From Sinomonas atrocyanea (GTDB lineage Bacteria > Actinomycetota > Actinomycetes > Actinomycetales > Micrococcaceae), in contig NZ_JAUSRH010000004.1 of NCBI RefSeq assembly GCF_030811715.1, positions 235,022 to 299,021 of the forward strand: a stretch of DNA of 64,000 nt, read 5' to 3'. This document shows, one piece after another, positions 48,329 through 56,236 of this stretch; the first letter of the stretch is position 1, and each line of letters opens with the position of its first letter. The notes under the pieces were generated by a model that saw only the letters and a program-made list of their open reading frames with translations, was not told where the DNA came from and did no database searches. A program made the position numbers and the translations under genes.

Positions 48329-50116
48329 ATGGGTGATGCAGCGCTGCAGGGCGCAAGGGACTGGTTCGCGGACCTCGAGGCGGCGTTCGCCGACGGCGAC
48401 GTCGCGCTGGCAGCCTCGCTGTTCGGCGAGGAGAGCTACTGGCGGGACCTCGCGAGCGTCACGTGGAACCTCCACACGGCCGAGGGCCGCGGCGAGATCG
48501 AGGCGATGCTCGCCGCGGTCGGCCCCGACGCCTGGCCGCGGCAGCTCGAGGTCACGGGCGCGAGCGAGGCCGACGGGGTGACGGAGGCCTGGTACACCTT
48601 CCGCAACAAGGCGTTCCACGGCAAGGGCCTCGTGCGCCTGCGCGAGGGCAAGGCCTGGACGTTCCTCTCGAGCGCGCAGGGCCTCAACGACTTCCCCGAG
48701 CCTTCCGGCCCCCGGCGTGAGCGGGGCGCAGAGCACGGCGTCAACGTCTCGACCCAGAACTGGCTCGACCGCCGGACCGCCCGGGCCGAGAGCTTCGGCA
48801 CCGAGGAGCAGCCGTACGTGCTCATCGTCGGCGGCGGGCAGGGCGGCATCGGCCTCGCCGCACGGCTCAAGCGGCTCGGGGTCCCCGCGCTCGTAGTCGA
48901 CAGGCACGCCCGCCCGGGCGACCAGTGGCGTTCGCGGTACCACTCGCTCTGCCTCCACGACCCCGTCTGGTACGACCACATGCCGTACCTGCCGTTCCCC
49001 GACCACTGGCCGGTCTTCACGCCCAAGGACAAGATGGGCGACTGGCTCGAGCACTACACCCACCTCATGGAGCTCGACTACTGGCCCAACACCGAGGCCA
49101 CGAGCGCAAGCTTCGACGAGCGGGCCGAGCAGTGGACGGTCAGTGTGACGCGCGAGGGCCGCCAGCTCACCCTGACCCCGAACCACCTCGTCATGGCCAC
49201 CGGCATGTCCGGGCTTCCCAGCGTGCCCACGCTGCCCGGCCAGGACGTGTTCCGCGGCGACCAGCACCACTCCTCCCAGCACCCGGGCGGGGCGAAGTAC
49301 TCGGGCAAGAAGGTCGTGGTGGTCGGCTCGAACAACTCGGCCCACGACATCTGCGCCGACCTGTGGCAGAACGGGGCCGAGCCGACCATGCTCCAGCGCT
49401 CGAGCACCCACATCGTCAAGTCCGACTCGCTCATGGAGGTTGTCCTCGGGCCCCTCTACTCCGAGGAGGCACTGGCCAACGGGATCGACCACGAGACCGC
49501 GGACCTCATCTTCGCCTCCATCCCGTACAAGGTCCTCCCGGACTTCCAGCGCCCCGCCTTCGACGAGATCCGAGAACGGGACAAGGAGTTCTACGCGGGA
49601 CTCGAGCAGGCCGGCTTCCAGCTCGACTTCGGCGACGACGACTCGGGACTCTTCCTCAAGTACCTCCGGCGCGGCTCGGGCTACTACATCGACATCGGCG
49701 CCTCCGAGCTCATTGCCAAGGGCGCGATCCGGCTCGCGAGCGGCCAGATCGACCACCTCACCGAGGACGCCGTCGTGCTCGACGACGGCACGCGCCTCGA
49801 GGCCGACGCGGTCGTCTATGCGACGGGGTACGGCTCGATGAACGGCTGGGCGGCCAGGCTCATCTCGCAGGATGTCGCGGACAAGGTCGGCAAGTGCTGG
49901 GGCCTCGGCTCCGGCACGACGAAGGACCCTGGCCCGTGGCAGGGCGAGCTGCGCAACATGTGGAAGCCGACGCAGCAGGAGAACCTGTGGTTCCACGGCG
50001 GAAACCTGCACCAGTCGCGCCACTACTCGAAGTACCTGGCCCTCCAGCTCAAGGCGCGGCTCGAGGGGCTCGAAACACCCGTCTACGCGCTCGCGCAGAC
50101 GCACCACACGCGCTGA
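48329..50116 (+). CDS. NTF2-like domain fused to a flavin monooxygenase
   Basis: A 595-residue enzyme. Residues 1-130 are a SnoaL/NTF2-like domain (ALFADGDV-type helix, SYWRDLASVTWNLHTAEGR). Residues about 160-580 are an FMO-type flavoprotein: FAD motif LIVGGGQGGIGLA (from residue 165), NADPH motif VVVVGSNNSAHD (about 330) and the signature FxGxxxHxxx(H)P at 308-319 (FRGDQHHSSQHP), where Baeyer-Villiger enzymes have Trp and FMOs an aromatic residue. AAAGGAG precedes ATG. Followed by a dehydrogenase 20 bp away. Oxidation of a ketone or heteroatom substrate is likely; the substrate is unknown. Confidence 0.88.
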   Translation: MGDAALQGARDWFADLEAAFADGDVALAASLFGEESYWRDLASVTWNLHTAEGRGEIEAMLAAVGPDAWPRQLEVTGASEADGVTEAWYTFRNKAFHGKGLVRLREGKAWTFLSSAQGLNDFPEPSGPRRERGAEHGVNVSTQNWLDRRTARAESFGTEEQPYVLIVGGGQGGIGLAARLKRLGVPALVVDRHARPGDQWRSRYHSLCLHDPVWYDHMPYLPFPDHWPVFTPKDKMGDWLEHYTHLMELDYWPNTEATSASFDERAEQWTVSVTREGRQLTLTPNHLVMATGMSGLPSVPTLPGQDVFRGDQHHSSQHPGGAKYSGKKVVVVGSNNSAHDICADLWQNGAEPTMLQRSSTHIVKSDSLMEVVLGPLYSEEALANGIDHETADLIFASIPYKVLPDFQRPAFDEIRERDKEFYAGLEQAGFQLDFGDDDSGLFLKYLRRGSGYYIDIGASELIAKGAIRLASGQIDHLTEDAVVLDDGTRLEADAVVYATGYGSMNGWAARLISQDVADKVGKCWGLGSGTTKDPGPWQGELRNMWKPTQQENLWFHGGNLHQSRHYSKYLALQLKARLEGLETPVYALAQTHHTR

Positions 50117-50136
50117 GCCCAGCCAGAGGAGGACGC

Positions 50137-51192
50137 ATGAAGGCAGCACGCTACTACGGGAACAAGGACCTGCGGGTCGAGGACATCGCCGAGCCCCGAG
50201 TGGAGCCGGGCAAGGTCAAGATCCGCGTCGAATGGTGCGGGATCTGCGGCACGGACCTGCACGAGTACGACGACGGGCCGATCTTCTGCCCGACGGCCGC
50301 CCACCCGCACCCCATCACGGGCGAGTCGGTGCCGGTGACCCTGGGCCACGAGTTCGCGGGCGTCATCGCCGAGCTGGGGGAGGGCGTCACCGGGCTCGAG
50401 GTCGGGGACAAGGTGGCCGTCGAGCCGTACATCACCTGCGGCGAGTGCGTGTACTGCGTCTCGGGCCGGTACAACCTGTGCGTCAAGGGCGGGTTCATCG
50501 GCCTGTCCGGCGAGGGCGGCGGCTACTCGGAGTTCGTCGTCGTGCCGCCCGAGCGCGTGTTCCCGCTGGGAGAGCTGTCCACGGAGATCGGGGCGCTCGT
50601 CGAGCCCATCGCGGTGGGCTACCACGCGGTCAAGCGCTCCGGCATCCAGGCCGGACAGACGGCGGTCGTGTTCGGCGCCGGCCCGATCGGGCTCGTGACC
50701 ACGGCGTGCCTGCGGGCCATCGGGGTCGAGCAGGTCGTCGTCGTCGAGCTGTCCTCGATCCGCAAGGCCAAGGCGCCCGACGCCGGCGCGACGCTCGTCC
50801 TCGACCCGTCCGAGACGGACGTCCCGGCGAAGGTCCGCGAGCTCACGGACGGGCTGGGTGCGCATGTCGCGTTCGAGTGCGTGGGCGCATCCCCGGCGCT
50901 CCAGGGCGCGCTCGACGCGACGCGGAACGGCGGCACCGTGGTCAACGTCTCGATCTGGGGCCACAAGGCGGAGATCGACATGTTCGGCCTCGTGATGCGC
51001 GAGCTCAACCTCATCGGCACGAGTGCCTACTGCGGCGACCACGCCGAGGTCATCGAGCTCCTCAGGGCAGGGAAGATCCCGGCCGAGCAGTTCATCACCG
51101 GCCGCATAGCGGTCGACGACATCCTCGACGCCGGCTTCCGCGAGCTCATCGAGAACAAGGAGGAGAACGTCAAGATCCTCGTGCACCCCTGA
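50137..51192 (+). CDS. Zinc alcohol dehydrogenase, 2,3-butanediol dehydrogenase-like
   Basis: A 351-residue medium-chain dehydrogenase. Catalytic zinc residues are in WCGICGTDLHEY and LGHEFAGVI, structural zinc in CGECVYCVSGRYNLC, and the NAD(P) motif is VFGAGPIGLVT. The loop DGPIFCPTAAHPHPITGE is characteristic of (R,R)-butanediol dehydrogenases. AGAGGAGG precedes ATG. In one operon with the FMO, it would interconvert a secondary alcohol and a ketone next to the oxygenase step. Confidence 0.9.
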   Translation: MKAARYYGNKDLRVEDIAEPRVEPGKVKIRVEWCGICGTDLHEYDDGPIFCPTAAHPHPITGESVPVTLGHEFAGVIAELGEGVTGLEVGDKVAVEPYITCGECVYCVSGRYNLCVKGGFIGLSGEGGGYSEFVVVPPERVFPLGELSTEIGALVEPIAVGYHAVKRSGIQAGQTAVVFGAGPIGLVTTACLRAIGVEQVVVVELSSIRKAKAPDAGATLVLDPSETDVPAKVRELTDGLGAHVAFECVGASPALQGALDATRNGGTVVNVSIWGHKAEIDMFGLVMRELNLIGTSAYCGDHAEVIELLRAGKIPAEQFITGRIAVDDILDAGFRELIENKEENVKILVHP

Positions 51193-51217
51193 CCACCCGG
51201 TCATCACCGACGTGCCC

Positions 51218-51261
51218 GACGCCGTGGGGACGGCTCCCGCCCGAGCCGGCCCCACGGCGTC
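51218..51261. terminator. Bidirectional terminator between the dehydrogenase and VOC genes
   Basis: GACGCCGTGGGG (51218-51229) plus CGGCTC (51231-51236) pair with GAGCCG (51243-51248) plus CCCCACGGCGTC (51250-51261): 18 bp with one internal mismatch, in a convergent gap. Confidence 0.85.
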
Positions 51262-51282
51262 GTGCGTGCCCCGCCAGGGCGC

Positions 51283-51642
51283 TCAGCTGAGGCAGAGGCA
51301 GAAGGGATGCCCGGCCGGATCGAGGAAGACGCGGAACGACGTCCCCGGCTGGTGTGCGTGCTTGGTCGCCCCGAGCCCGAGGACGGCCTCCTCCGCCGCG
51401 TCGAGGTCGTCGACCACGACATCGAGGTGCATCTGCTGCGGCAGCTCCTGGCCCGGCCACTCGGGCGCCGTGTAGCCCTGCACGCCCTGGAAGGCAATGC
51501 ACTGGCCATAGTCGGCGCGTATCTGGGCCCAGTCTGCGGACGACTCTTCCACCTTCCAGTCCAGGAGCCCGGCATAGAACTCGGCGAGGGCGCCGGGCTC
51601 GGGGCAGTCGATGACAACGTTGGGGAACCGTGCGATAGCCAT
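51283..51642 (-). CDS. VOC family protein
   Basis: A 119-residue glyoxalase/bleomycin-resistance-fold protein with paired beta-alpha-beta modules (FPNVVIDCPEPGALAEFYAG; MHLDVVVDDLDAAEEAVLGLG; FLDPAGHPFCLCL). The metal-ligand positions of active members are only partly visible, so enzyme or drug-binding role is open. ATG 51642 has TAGCGT (minus strand, 51649-51654) 6 nt upstream. Confidence 0.88.
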   Translation of the reverse strand: MAIARFPNVVIDCPEPGALAEFYAGLLDWKVEESSADWAQIRADYGQCIAFQGVQGYTAPEWPGQELPQQMHLDVVVDDLDAAEEAVLGLGATKHAHQPGTSFRVFLDPAGHPFCLCLS

Positions 51643-51746
51643 ACCCGGACGCTACCGGTGGCAGAGGACAGGACGTGTCCGCAGCGTCGGTGCGCCGCAG
51701 GGTGGCCCGGATCACCCGGGGTCGTGGCGCCGCCTACGTTGCCGCC

Positions 51747-51791
51747 ATGTTTCGGAGAACGCGTGCGAGAACATCTGGTGACCAGAGGTGA
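51747..51791 (+). CDS. Leaderless Arg-rich minigene upstream of the permease
   Basis: TACGTT (51735-51740) lies 6 nt before ATG 51747. The frame gives MFRRTRARTSGDQR, 5 Arg in 14 residues, with codons CGG, AGA, CGT, AGA and AGG; AGA and AGG are rare in the genes around. A TCTGGT-G-ACCAGA palindrome (51774-51786) lies inside. It stands 120 bp before the amino-acid permease and may be a leader peptide that reads arginine supply. Confidence 0.45.
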   Translation: MFRRTRARTSGDQR

Positions 51792-51911
51792 ACTCCATTG
51801 GGCGGATACCCTGCCGCGGCGGGTAAAGACTGTGCGATCGCCCGCGCAGACCTTCTGGGTATGGGTCCACCATTGATTCCGGCATTGACCCTAACGATGG
51901 AAGTGAGCCTC

Positions 51912-53342
51912 ATGGCTTCCCAACCAGAACTCCACAAGACCCTCAAACCCCGGCACCTGTCGATGATCGCCATCGCCGGCGTCATCGGAGCCGGCCTCTT
52001 CGTCGGCTCCGGCGCCGCGATCAAGCAGGCCGGGCCCGGGATCCTCCTCGCCTACGCGGCCGCCGGCCTCGTCGTGATCCTCGTGATGCGCATGCTCGGC
52101 GAGATGGCCGCGGCGAACCCCGAGACCGGCTCCTTCTCGGCATACGCGGACAAGGCCCTCGGCCGCTGGGCCGGCTTCAGCATCGGCTGGCTCTACGCAT
52201 GGTTCTGGATCATCGTCCTCGGCATCGAGGCCACCGCCGGTGCGGCGATCATGCACCGCTGGCTCCCCGGCGTCGACCAGTGGATCTGGGCCCTCGTGCT
52301 GATGGTCGCGCTCACGCTCACCAACGTGTGGAGCGTCAAGTCCTACGGCGAGTTCGAGTTCTGGTTCGCCTCGGTGAAGGTCACCGCGATCATCCTGTTC
52401 CTCATCGCCGGCATCGCCGCGATCTTCGGCCTCATCCCCGGCCTCCCGGCCCCGGGCACCACCAACCTGCTCGGCCACGGCGGCCTCATGCCCAACGGCG
52501 GCAGCGCGGTCCTGGCGGGCATCCTCGTCGTCGTGTTCTCCTTCTTCGGAGCCGAGATCGCCACGATCGCGGCGGGCGAGTCCGCCGATCCCGTGACCGC
52601 GGTCCGCAAGGCCGTCAACTCGACCGTGTGGCGCATCCTCGTCTTCTACATCGGCTCGATGGCGATCGTCGTGACCCTTCTGCCCTGGGACGACGCGTCC
52701 GTGGCGAAGAGCCCCTACGTCGCTGTGATCGAGCGGTTCGGCGTCCCCGGTGCCGGCACCATCATGGACATCGTCGTCCTCACCTCCGTCCTCTCGTGCC
52801 TCAACTCCGGCCTCTACACGGCCAGCCGCATGATCTTCTCGCTCTCGACCCGCGGGGACGCGCCGTCCTCGTGGTCGCGCATCTCCCCCCGCGGCGTCCC
52901 GGTCCGCGCGGTGCTCGTCTCCACAGTGGTCGGCTTCGTCACGGTGGGCCTGAACTACCTGTGGCCCGACACGGTGTTCCTGTTCCTGGTCAACACCTCG
53001 GGTGCGATCGCGCTGTTCGTGTGGCTCGTCATCGCCGCCTCCCAGCTGATCCTGCGCCGCCGGGCCGATGCTGCCGGCACGAAGCTCGAGATCCGCATGT
53101 GGCTGTTCCCGTACCTGACGTGGGCGTCCATCGTGGCGATCGTCGCCCTGCTCGTGGGCATGCTCTTCCTCGACGACACCCGTGACGAGCTCATCCTGTC
53201 GGTGGCGCTCGCCGCCGTCGTCGTCGCGATCGGCGTGGTCCGCTACCGCCGGCGCGGCCCGGCCGGGACGGGAGCGCCTGCCCTGGCCAAGGATGCCGAG
53301 GCCAGCGAAGTGGACGCCGAAGCCCACGGGCACGGCGCCTGA
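51912..53342 (+). CDS. Amino-acid permease (APC superfamily)
   Basis: A 476-residue permease with 12 membrane spans. The start LKPRHLSMIAIAGVIGAGLFVGSG and the GEMAAANPETGSFSAYA loop mark the amino-acid transporter (AAT) family, near GABA permease GabP and aromatic or basic amino-acid carriers. I take ATG 51912, with GGAAGTGAG upstream, over ATG 51897. Substrate not decided. An Arg-rich minigene upstream may control it. Confidence 0.9.
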   Translation: MASQPELHKTLKPRHLSMIAIAGVIGAGLFVGSGAAIKQAGPGILLAYAAAGLVVILVMRMLGEMAAANPETGSFSAYADKALGRWAGFSIGWLYAWFWIIVLGIEATAGAAIMHRWLPGVDQWIWALVLMVALTLTNVWSVKSYGEFEFWFASVKVTAIILFLIAGIAAIFGLIPGLPAPGTTNLLGHGGLMPNGGSAVLAGILVVVFSFFGAEIATIAAGESADPVTAVRKAVNSTVWRILVFYIGSMAIVVTLLPWDDASVAKSPYVAVIERFGVPGAGTIMDIVVLTSVLSCLNSGLYTASRMIFSLSTRGDAPSSWSRISPRGVPVRAVLVSTVVGFVTVGLNYLWPDTVFLFLVNTSGAIALFVWLVIAASQLILRRRADAAGTKLEIRMWLFPYLTWASIVAIVALLVGMLFLDDTRDELILSVALAAVVVAIGVVRYRRRGPAGTGAPALAKDAEASEVDAEAHGHGA

Positions 53343-53369
53343 GGGCCAGCCCCGTACAGGAGCGCACCC

Positions 53370-53413
53370 GACGGCGCGGTGCCGGCTCGCACACGAGCCG
53401 GGACCGCGCCGTC
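53370..53413. terminator. Bidirectional terminator between permease and methyltransferase
   Basis: Twenty-base arms at 53370-53389 and 53394-53413 (ending CCGGCTCG/CGAGCCGG) pair with one mismatch around CACA, in a convergent gap. Confidence 0.9.
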
Positions 53414-53418
53414 CTGCG

Positions 53419-54222
53419 TCAGGCCACGCCCGAGAAGAAGATCGCCGTGGTGGGTCCCGAGAACGGCCTGCCGCCGAGCCGCTCCCCGAGCACCCGCGCG
53501 ACGTCCACCGTGATCTGCACCGGGTCCCCGTACCCCTCGCGCAGCTCATTGGCGAGGGGCGTCCCCTGGCAGTGGGCGATCGCGATCGCGTCGGCGGAGG
53601 TCGGGGCGCTGACGTGCTCGACCGTGCGGACGTCGATGTCCGAGAAGCCGGCCTCCTCGAGCTCGGCGCGGATGAGGTCATGGTCCGTGTACCCGAAGGG
53701 CACGCGGCGGTAGAACGTCGGCGTCCTGCCCGGGAAGAGCTCGGCGAGGGCCTGCTCGACGAGCAGGGTCACCTCGTTGCCCTCGAGCGGGCCCCACACG
53801 GCCGCCGTGATCCGGGCGCCGGGCCGCAGCACCCGCCGCGCCTCCGCGTAGGCCCGCACCCGGTCGGGGAAGAACATGATCCCGAACTGGCTCACCACCG
53901 CATCGAAGGCCCCGTCCTCGAACGGGAGCTCCTGCGCGTCGGCCTGCTGCCATCGGATGGCGTCCGAGGCGGGCAGCATGCGGTCCGCCTGGACGAGCAT
54001 GGCCGGGTTGAGGTCCGTGGCGGTGATCCTGGCCCCGGGCAGGACCCGGTGGAGCGTCCTCGTCACGACTCCCGTCCCCGCCGCCGTCTCGAGCACGCTC
54101 GTGGGGTCCGCGGCCGCGACTTCGGCAGCGAGATCGTCCGCGAAGTCCTGGAAGACCATGGGCACGAGGACGGTGTCATAGAGCTCCGGGATCGACCCCG
54201 TGAAGGCTGAGTCACCTGACAT
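53419..54222 (-). CDS. SAM-dependent methyltransferase
   Basis: A 267-residue class I methyltransferase. Motif I is VLETAAGTGVVTRTL (about 41-55), then ITATDLNPAML, the post-I acidic loop QQADAQELPFEDGAFDAVVS and LRPGARITAAVWG. The overall pattern is that of small-molecule or quinone-type methyltransferases (UbiE-like). ATG 54222 has CATACT 6 nt upstream on the minus strand. Lies just downstream of the glycosyltransferase gene but 65 bp apart. Confidence 0.9.
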   Translation of the reverse strand: MSGDSAFTGSIPELYDTVLVPMVFQDFADDLAAEVAAADPTSVLETAAGTGVVTRTLHRVLPGARITATDLNPAMLVQADRMLPASDAIRWQQADAQELPFEDGAFDAVVSQFGIMFFPDRVRAYAEARRVLRPGARITAAVWGPLEGNEVTLLVEQALAELFPGRTPTFYRRVPFGYTDHDLIRAELEEAGFSDIDVRTVEHVSAPTSADAIAIAHCQGTPLANELREGYGDPVQITVDVARVLGERLGGRPFSGPTTAIFFSGVA

Positions 54223-54286
54223 GCGATCAGTATGGGTCCGGGGTCCGCGGGGCCGCCAGAGCACCGGGCGGGGCACCTCCGGGCGT

Positions 54287-55543
54287 TCACGAGTGCTCTC
54301 CGGCCACGGCCCGCGCTGACTCGTCGCGGAGCAGCTCCTCGACCGCGTCGGCACCGGCGGAGGCCCCGCCCGCGGCGAGGTAGCCCGCGGAGACGCGGCG
54401 CGCGCCGTCGGCCATCCGGGAGGCACGCCCGACGGCGCGGCGGAGCCTCGCCGCGCTCAGGCGGCCCTTCGCGAGGCGGACGCCCGCCCCCGCATGCGCG
54501 ACGCGGGCGGCGACCTCGAGCTGGTCGCGGCCGAACGGGACCACCACCACAGGCACGCCCGCCGCGAGGGCCTTCTGGGTCGCGCCCATGCCCCCGTGCG
54601 TGACGGCGACCGCGGCGCGGGACAGGACCGCGGAATGCGGGACGAATCGCTCGGCCCGCACGTTTGGCGGGAGCGGTCCCAGGTCCGCAGGGCCGGAGGG
54701 CATGGTGATGAGCACGCGGTACGGCGACTCCGCGAGGCCCTCGGCCGCGGCTCGGGCCAGCGCCTCGTCGGCCTGGTACTCAGAGGAGGTCGTGACGAGT
54801 ACGAACGGATCTCCCGGCTCGGTGACCCATGCCGGGATCGGCGACGGCGGCTCCCACTGCAGCGCCCCGATCGAGCGGATCGTGGGACGCCAGTCGGTGT
54901 GCGGATAGTCGAACGGCGCGGACGTCGTGACGAGCATGAGCGGCGCTGCGCGGAAGAAGGCGTCCACGTCCGCAACCGGCGGCAGCCCGTGCTGCGCCCG
55001 GACGGCGTTGAGCGGGCCGAGGTACCGCCGGGCGAGCTGGCCCTGGACGAGCCCGCGCAGGGCGGCGTCCCGCACCCGGCCGATCGGCCCGCCCAGAGGC
55101 GGTGCACCGGGACCGAAGGGGGGAGTTCCGGCGGAGTCGAGGGGCGGGATGTACGGGCTGAAGGTGGCCCACGGGCCGCCCCAGGCCTGCGCCGCGGCGG
55201 CAGCACCCCAGGAGTTGATGTCGACGAGCGCGGCATCGGGCCGGACGGCGTCCAGGGCGGCAGCGGCGTCCGGGCCATCCGCGGCCGCGCGCTGCGCGAA
55301 GGCCTGCGCGCTCAGCGAGAGCGCACCGAGGGCTGTGCGGGCACCGAAGTCCCGGAGCCCGGTGGCGGGGATCCTCGGGTCGATGGGGGCGGCGTCCAGC
55401 CCGAGGTCGCGGAGCGTCCCCACATGCTCGGCGAGAGTGCGGACGTGGACGCGGTGCCCGCGCCGGGCGAGTTCGAGCAGGAGCGGGACGAGCGGGAACA
55501 GATGGCCGGATGCGGGAGAGGTGTAGGCGAGGACCGTGGACAC
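54287..55543 (-). CDS. GT1 (macrolide-type) glycosyltransferase
   Basis: A 418-residue GT-B glycosyltransferase. The start VLAYTSPASGHLFPLVPLLLELARRGH and the donor-binding region FVPHSAVLSRAAVAVTHGG, GVPVVVVPFGRDQ match MGT/OleD-like enzymes that glycosylate macrolides and other small molecules. GTG 55543 has AGGAGG that overlaps the end of the TetR gene, 8 bp upstream. Controlled with TetR, and beside a MATE exporter, it is probably a detoxification enzyme. Confidence 0.88.
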   Translation of the reverse strand: MSTVLAYTSPASGHLFPLVPLLLELARRGHRVHVRTLAEHVGTLRDLGLDAAPIDPRIPATGLRDFGARTALGALSLSAQAFAQRAAADGPDAAAALDAVRPDAALVDINSWGAAAAAQAWGGPWATFSPYIPPLDSAGTPPFGPGAPPLGGPIGRVRDAALRGLVQGQLARRYLGPLNAVRAQHGLPPVADVDAFFRAAPLMLVTTSAPFDYPHTDWRPTIRSIGALQWEPPSPIPAWVTEPGDPFVLVTTSSEYQADEALARAAAEGLAESPYRVLITMPSGPADLGPLPPNVRAERFVPHSAVLSRAAVAVTHGGMGATQKALAAGVPVVVVPFGRDQLEVAARVAHAGAGVRLAKGRLSAARLRRAVGRASRMADGARRVSAGYLAAGGASAGADAVEELLRDESARAVAGEHS

Positions 55544-55551
55544 GTGGCCTC

Positions 55552-56154
55552 CTAGTGGGGGGCTCCGGGACGCACGAGGGGTCCGAGGAGCTCGGTGAGG
55601 GCGAGGATGTACTGGTGGCGGCCGAGGCCCGCATCGAGCCGGAGCAGCCTCCAGGTGTAGACGTCGCAGACGGCGACGAACTGGGCCAGCCGGCGCTCCC
55701 GGTCCGCGCCGGCCAGGCCGTCGAGGGCGCCCGCGAACACGCGCGCGCACCAGGCCCGGTGGTAGGCGCGGCCCTGAGCGGTGACCTCGCGCATGAAGGG
55801 GGAGGAGTGCTCGTCGGCGAGCATCTTCAGGGCCAGGCGCCCGGTGTGCTCGTAGTGCTCGGCGAGATTGCCGAGGGCACCGGCGAGGTCCCCGGCGGGT
55901 GCCGCATCCCGCTCCGCGGCCACGGACTCGAAGCCCTGCCGCGCAGCGGCGGCGAAGAGGGCATCCTTGTCCCCGAAGCGCCGGATCACGGTCTGCACGG
56001 CCACACCCGCCCGATCGGCGACCTGGGCGAGCGTGATCTGCGCCAGAGGCAGCTCCACGAAGAGGTCCCGCGCCGCCCCGAGGATCCGCAGACGGGTCTC
56101 CTCGGCCGAGGCGGCACGCCTGGCCATGGTGTACGGGCGCCGACCCGATTTCAT
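55552..56154 (-). CDS. TetR-family regulator
   Basis: A 200-residue repressor-type protein: N-terminal helix-turn-helix (RLRILGAARDLFVEL, ITLAQVADRAGVAVQTVIRRFGDKDALFAAA) and a helical ligand-binding half. ATG 56154 is chosen because TACTCT lies 7 nt upstream (56162-56167, minus strand); ATG 56127 is an alternative. Divergent from the MATE gene with 82 bp between starts, and upstream of the glycosyltransferase, it likely regulates both. Confidence 0.88.
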   Translation of the reverse strand: MKSGRRPYTMARRAASAEETRLRILGAARDLFVELPLAQITLAQVADRAGVAVQTVIRRFGDKDALFAAAARQGFESVAAERDAAPAGDLAGALGNLAEHYEHTGRLALKMLADEHSSPFMREVTAQGRAYHRAWCARVFAGALDGLAGADRERRLAQFVAVCDVYTWRLLRLDAGLGRHQYILALTELLGPLVRPGAPH

Positions 56155-56236
56155 GTCAATGAGAGTAACTCCAATGTTCGGGGCGGTCCATGGCGGCGGG
56201 GCAGGACTGTCGGCGCCGGCGCCTACAGTGGGACGC

